Below the pieces are notes generated by a model. That model searched no databases. It had not been told where the DNA came from and saw nothing but the letters and a program-made list of their open reading frames with translations. Both the position numbers and the translations under genes were made by a program. A stretch of DNA of 64,000 nt from Artocarpus heterophyllus (Eukaryota; Streptophyta; Magnoliopsida; Rosales; Moraceae), in contig CM046348.1 in the NCBI GenBank assembly GCA_025403435.1, positions 30,708,148 to 30,772,147 of the forward strand. Reading direction: 5' to 3'. Below, one piece after another: positions 58,767 through 64,000 of the stretch; position 1 is the first letter of the stretch; the number at the start of each line of letters is the position of its first letter.

Positions 58767-61080
58767 TGTAAGAAGTCTTTAATTTTCTAAACTATGCATA
58801 TAACCAAATTACATGTCACAGATCAAATTAAAGTGAAAAAATAATAAAAAGGAAATCTGACCTCCAGCCATCGATGTTCTTCTTGGGACTACAATGGACG
58901 AATTTTAGAGCATTTTGTGTTCCTCTACACCTAAGCAATTTGTATAGATGTTGTATTATTGATGAGACTGTAAAAGTGTATATTTACAAGGCTTAAATTA
59001 TTCATTTATGCTTTTATTTCTCATTAAATCCTTTAATTAATAGCATTGTTGTGTTAATAGGTATTCTTGTGTCTTAAAGTGTAAATGTGTTTAAAAATGT
59101 GTTTTAGTATGTTTTTATGTTTAATAATATTTTTGGTAATTTTTAGAGTATTTCGGTGTATCAAATAAGTGTCTAGTTTGTAAATAATGAAAACCATAAA
59201 AATAATGTTGTGTGATTTTATTTTAAGTCTTTAAATATTTGTAAATAAGTTTGAGTCTTTAAATATGTTTTAATATGTTTCTAATAATTTCTAAAATAAT
59301 ATTAAGTCTTAAATAGCATATCTGTTAAGGTTTGTTAATTTTAGAAGTTTTTATCTATTTTTAGTAATTTTTGTGTGTTTTATGGTAAAATAAATTTTTA
59401 ATTATTGTGAAAATAACGTTTGTAAAATAATTAATTTTGGTTTGTTTAAAGTATTTTAGATTTAGAATCTAGAGAGAAAATGGAGCAAAACGGCATCAAA
59501 ATGGACAAAATCAGACAACAAATGCCCAAAAACACAACAAAAAAATTAGAATTTATCTAGATGAGGACTTGTGGCAAAATATGGAGTGCTCAATCAGCTA
59601 CCAAATGTATCTCGTCCGTTGGATCTGCGTCACCATCAGACCTGTGTAAGCCACACGTCAGCATGAGAGCATGCGTCAACGCTGATGCGTGTCAGGTGGG
59701 CCCGTCGTGTCTAAGAGTGCTGTCTGATTCTGTGTTTGCATCCCACGTGTATTTGTTTCATTAGCCATTGGATTGGATTGTGAGGACTAATTGAACGACT
59801 TTCTATCTCAGTCCCACTGGTCCCACCTGGGCTCAATTCAAAGCTTGCCTATTGACTGTTGGATTACGAAAATAACAGCTCGATCGCGTCCATTTTAGTG
59901 CTATTAGCTGCCGCATTACACCGGATCTCAAGCCAAAATTTGCACAATCCTGACATGAATCTCATGTTGAAAAATTGAAGAAAATGATCAATTTGATCCG
60001 AGTTTTTCAAATGGGGAATAGTGAAAAAATGATAAAAAAATTTATGAATAGTTAGAATTTGTGCCTATAAACTGGTTCTCTGCACCCCTCAATGGGCCTT
60101 TGGTCCTTCTTTCTCCTTCTCTGATTTTTAATCGCTGAGTTAGACTTAGTAGTATCTCCTTTAGATAAAAATTATAAAATAATGTCTAAATTAGAGTAGA
60201 AAGTTTGGTGAGATAGAGAGATGATCTTATATGCATAATATTCTGGTATGGATTTTGACTCTATATCTGTGTTGTAATGCTTATATTTTTATGTAATAAA
60301 TTATATCTTTATGTTTTTAATAATTATTGTTAATGTTGTTATGCTGCTAATTTTTACATAAATTCAGTCATGCTTTCTTTATGTAATTTAATTGTGTTTG
60401 CATAATTAATAATAACAATAATAATAATAATAAAATGATGCTTAATTTTATGGAATGTCTTTTACTTCAGTATGACTTATTATATTGTAATTCTAGATAT
60501 TTCATAAGACAAAGTGCTACCGAAATTCATGCAACAATTTATTTCATAAAAATATATTAATTTTGATTTGTTATTATCTTTTCTATCTTAAAATTATGTT
60601 AATTATAATTGAGTGACAGTGGTTATAGTTTTCATAATTAGTGCACCAATGATTATTGTGCTAGTTTTTATAGGAAAATCCTTACTGCATTATGACTTGC
60701 TATTTGTCGCTCTTGGTTGACCTATATAATTAGTAAAATGTACTTGCAATTAACAAGAAAAGATATAATAAATCAAATACTTAAGATAATTATTAATTAG
60801 AGTTTAAAATTCCATTTCAGTTGTGAAACATACAAAGAGATTCTCAAAGCTTCACCACTTTAATTTTATGTTTTAAATTTTGAATAAAAAAATCACAAAA
60901 ATATTTTTTTACTTTTAAACTTTGCTTTCAAAAACTGCTTGCCTTTTTCTATACTATATACGTCTGCCTTTTATATTTATCAATCTCAAGAGTTACAAAT
61001 TTTCATCTTTCTATAGATACGAAAACCTGTCTATACTATATACGTCCGCCGTTTAAGAGAAACATTTGGAGCGTTACCAA
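58767..61080. other. Retroelement-derived or intergenic region with a GC-rich patch
   Basis: Begins with the presumed C3 LTR. From about 59580 to 59960 the sequence is GC-richer with phrases such as ccgttggatc, cagcatgagagcatgcgtca and cccgtcgtg. At 60063 a TATA-like cctataaactgg is followed by a CT-rich leader-like stretch. This resembles a plant LTR promoter on the + strand, but no second LTR copy is in the window. An (AAT)n microsatellite lies at about 60405-60433. Confidence 0.35.
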
Positions 61081-62440
61081 TTATCTGAAGAAATTGCTAG
61101 GAATAGGGACCCAATGCCATTCTACCTCTATATGTAGATCTATAGGCACCCCTTCCATTAAGGGTTGCAATTGTTGCCAATGGTTGTTACCAAGAATCAC
61201 AACTTTTATAGATATATTGATCACATAAGTCACAACTGTTGCTAAAGGTTGTAACCGTGAATAATCGTGTGAACGGTTATATTCTTTCAAGAAGTTATGG
61301 GTTAAATCATCGGATGAAACTTTAGTGCTGATGTATGGCCACTGGTTGAAGGTTGAAACTCTCGATGAAAACCTGTTTCTTAGTGATAAAGGACAACTGA
61401 TCATGGGATATGTTATCCATGGAAAACGACTAAAAGTGATTTAGATTGGTGATTATGGCGAGGTTCAACAAACGTTTACCAGAGATCAGGACCGGGACTG
61501 TTGAGACCCAAGGCCATGAATCAACCATTGATCCAAAGGATACTACCTCAGCTAAGCTCCAGTTTCAATCTAGCAGCAAGCTTGGCAAAACCTCATCCCC
61601 AAGGCGTGATAAGAGTCCTACCAAAGACTAAGAGTCTAGTTTGGAAATTGCCTTGCTTGAAAGATCGCTGGTGCTGGGAATGCCTTCCTAAATAGAGCAA
61701 TGCCAAGTTGGAGACATGCAGGCACTGGCTGTGTCTATTGTAGAAGGAGTGGGGAGGGCTGTCTTGGCAAATAATCTGGTCAAACCCACTAATTTTTTTT
61801 AAAGTTTATGGGGACCCACCCAAGAATATGAGAAGACTGTTAGTGGGTCAAGACCCAATCCTCTTGCCCTGGTTTTTTGAACTAGATATGGCCCAATACG
61901 ATAAAGAGTTTGTGGCCCAATACGATAAAGATGCACTTTATTTATGGGTTAATAAGACATGTGGCCTTTTCTTATTTGTAGAGTTAAAATATGTCTTTAG
62001 TTTGTGAATATTCTTTATATGTCCTAACGCATATGTATAAATACATTAATGACCTAAATAATTATATTGTTGGTTTTAATTTATTTTTTTAGAATAATTA
62101 ACATACACGTATTTAAGATTTCAAACAGATTATGATATTATTATGTTTAAAAAATCCTTGAAATTAGACTGTTTGTTGTTTAAGTTTATATTAATATCTA
62201 AAATAACAATTTAAAAATTTTCTTAACTAAAAAATAGAATTTTTTTACGAAATCACGATTTTATTAATAAATTAAAATTAGGATGTTGTAATTAAATTAA
62301 TATTATAGTATTAATTAAGTTTTTTCTATGTCTTACAAGTTATATAGTCAATATATCATCAAGTTAATGATTCATAATGCTATTTATTTTTTAAGACTTC
62401 AAGTGGTATTGATATTTCTTTTTTTTCTTTTAGTAATAAG
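61081..62440. other. Unassigned region
   Basis: Small frames exist (61081-61404 on -, 61446-61631 on +) but carry no motif I recognise. A direct repeat of tggcccaatacgataaaga occurs at about 61889-61907 and 61913-61931 (24-bp unit). Possibly transposon-derived. Confidence 0.4.
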
Positions 62441-63200
62441 TGATTAAATTAATGAGATAGTATTTTAATGTGCCAAATTTATTAGTTTCAGTGTTACTCC
62501 ACTAAAAACCTAAAACTAAACTCTTGAGATTATAGTGAAAATTACTCAAAAAAATTAGCGAATAGTCCATTGATATAATAATTGTATATAAGTTAGTCCT
62601 CTATAAACAGTTCATAATAAGAGCTAGGTTCAATTTTCATTTACTTCTCATATTACATCTTTATTTTTAAGTTCCAATAATTCTTTAATGAACAGTTAAT
62701 TCATAATCTTATTATGAACTGGTGATCTACTATTCAAATCTCGAATCATCACTAAAGAGAACTATTTTGCTAACTTCCATAAGGAAGGAATAGATTATGT
62801 ATATGTATAATATTATTCCCCGATATTTATTCCATCATGTTTTCAAGATACTAAGTTATGATTTGTATTTAGACAAATCTTACCATGCAAGTCAAAAAAC
62901 ATAATGTGATGAATAGGAGTCTAATAAATACTCAAGATTAAGACTGTTAAATATATGATCATCATAGTGATAAATTTAAATACTCTATATGTAACGGATG
63001 ATTATTGGAGATTCATAATTTATCTGGCCCAATCCTATATAATTTATTATATAGAGTACCTCTAATCTAATGTCTCTACATTAATAGCTTGAATAAGACT
63101 ATTTCATTTTAAATAAGATTGACCGTACTTGTAATACTTAATTAAAGATCCTAAACTTTAATTAATTATTTCAGACTATTTAGATTATTATCTATAAATT
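62441..63200 (-). repeat. Distant relative of the C2 LTR
   Basis: The succession gttactccactaaaaacct, aactaaactctt, aaaaattagcgaatagtcca, cctctataaacagttcataa follows the order of the C2 LTR stretch around 53060-53190 (gttactccattaaaagctta; aaaattagctaagtgttcgt; agatattcataatcgg). Diverged, ends unclear. Confidence 0.4.
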
Positions 63201-63354
63201 TTATCTCTAAGTATATAATATTTATATGCTAAATTTATAGTCACATAAATAATCATAAAATTTTCTTAATATTTATAAAAATATTCATAATTCATATAAA
63301 CAACTAAAATAATTATAAATGTCATTTTATTTATTTATTAATAATATGTATAAT

Positions 63355-64000
63355 GTCACGGTTTATAGAACACCAACCGTAACACGAGAGCACGAGTAAC
63401 CAATCTCCCAATTTTGGCGTCCGATCATGCTGCTCTGATCCTTGACAAAGTCCTTGAGCAATGAAAGTTATAGCCGCCTTTTAGGCTCTTTGAACCTTGG
63501 ACCATGGATAATACTTCCGCGGCAGTAGTGAACTAAGCTCTGAACTCTCACATTGAGGTCAATCCAAGCAGGGGACTGATGGGAAAACTAGCCATAATCT
63601 GTAAGGCCCTTAGTGCCTAGAACAAAGCGGTTTTTGGTTTTTGCCAAGAGAAATTAAAGGGTCTTATGAGGGAGCTAATGAAGGTTCAAAACTTGGCTCC
63701 CTCTCAGGATAACCTTCAGCAGAAGGCTGCAATCCAGCTTGAGATAGCAGAGACTTGGGATCGCTTAGAAAGAATTTGGAAGTAGAAATCGAGGGAAAAT
63801 TAGCTCAAATATGGAGACAGAAACACCCGCTTCTTTCATTCCTCTACAACTGTCCGGAGATGTAGAAACCACATCTGGGCCTTAAGAGATGATATAGGAA
63901 CGTGAAGAAAAGACCGCAGAACAATTGGTCTCTTATTAAACTCATACTTCTGCAGTTTTTTTTCCTCCTCAAACCCGATTACGCCTGAGGGTTTGAAGAC
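63355..64000 (+). pseudogene. L1-type LINE ORF2 remnant (endonuclease end to start of RT), runs off the window
   Basis: One frame from about 63400 to the window end reads VTNLPILASDHAALIL (the SDH motif ending the APE endonuclease), then a linker with NKAVFGFCQEKLKGL, ETWDRLERIWK, LKYGDRNTRFFHSSTTVRR and NHIWALRDDIGT. These are in the order known for plant L1 LINEs just before the RT domain. About seven stop codons interrupt it, without frameshift. The start inside the endonuclease fits 5' truncation at insertion. Confidence 0.82.

Noticed and set aside
59561..59764. 67-codon frame in a GC-richer patch
   Set aside because: The surrounding sequence looks like an LTR promoter region. Cys/Ser/Val composition is unremarkable and no motif was seen.
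61446..61695. Two overlapping + frames as a possible LINE ORF1
   Set aside because: No CCHC knuckle or RNA-binding motif is visible and it is 1.7 kb from the LINE remnant with unrelated sequence between.

Overview
This is a piece of a flowering-plant (eudicot-type) nuclear genome. It is very AT-rich, has GT-AG introns, carries a C-class MADS-box gene and a plant GAUT glycosyltransferase, and is mostly LTR retrotransposons with tRNA-Met type primer-binding sites. The species cannot be told from the sequence.

Two host genes are present, tail to tail. On the + strand, 11007-16932 holds the I, K and C-terminal exons of an AGAMOUS/SHATTERPROOF-lineage MADS gene. Its MADS-box exon lies left of the window, beyond a large intron into which a Ty3/gypsy element (G1, 1375-10517, TSD gatca) has inserted. 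On the - strand, 38556-33894 holds a complete six-exon GAUT15-like gene (GT8 family, about 535 aa). The original gap between the two genes was only about 0.7-1 kb. It was expanded by a second gypsy element of the same family (G2, 17937-26954, TSD actat) and a Ty1/copia element (C1) inserted in or just after the GAUT15 3' UTR (TSD caagt on +). A later rearrangement copied the last part of GAUT15 exon 5, exon 6, the 3' flank and one LTR to 27052-28543. It left a truncated 3' LTR of C1 joined to a GAUT15 exon through a short templated filler.

From 38.6 kb to the end there is no recognisable host gene. 38.6-41.8 kb has terminal-inverted-repeat (MITE/MULE-like) elements. 41844-54723 is one decayed copia insertion (C2, outer TSD attag) with about 2-kb LTRs, repeated LTR-leader units, a rotted gag-pol and a nested, inverted solo LTR (TSD taacc). 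54.7-61 kb has further LTR-element debris, including a copia gag remnant, two PBS-like sites and a palindrome array. 63355-64000 is a 5'-truncated L1-type LINE.

The most unusual signal is not a gene. Arrays of about 16-bp GC-rich palindromes (GTTCGGC-CT-GCCGAAC type, one every 20-25 bp) sit in the LTRs of the gypsy family and also in the LTRs and leader of the unrelated copia C2 family. In both gypsy insertions the 5' LTR carries one extra array unit and a different U5 terminus compared with the 3' LTR, although their TSDs show they are independent insertions. No CRISPR array, rRNA or tRNA gene was seen.
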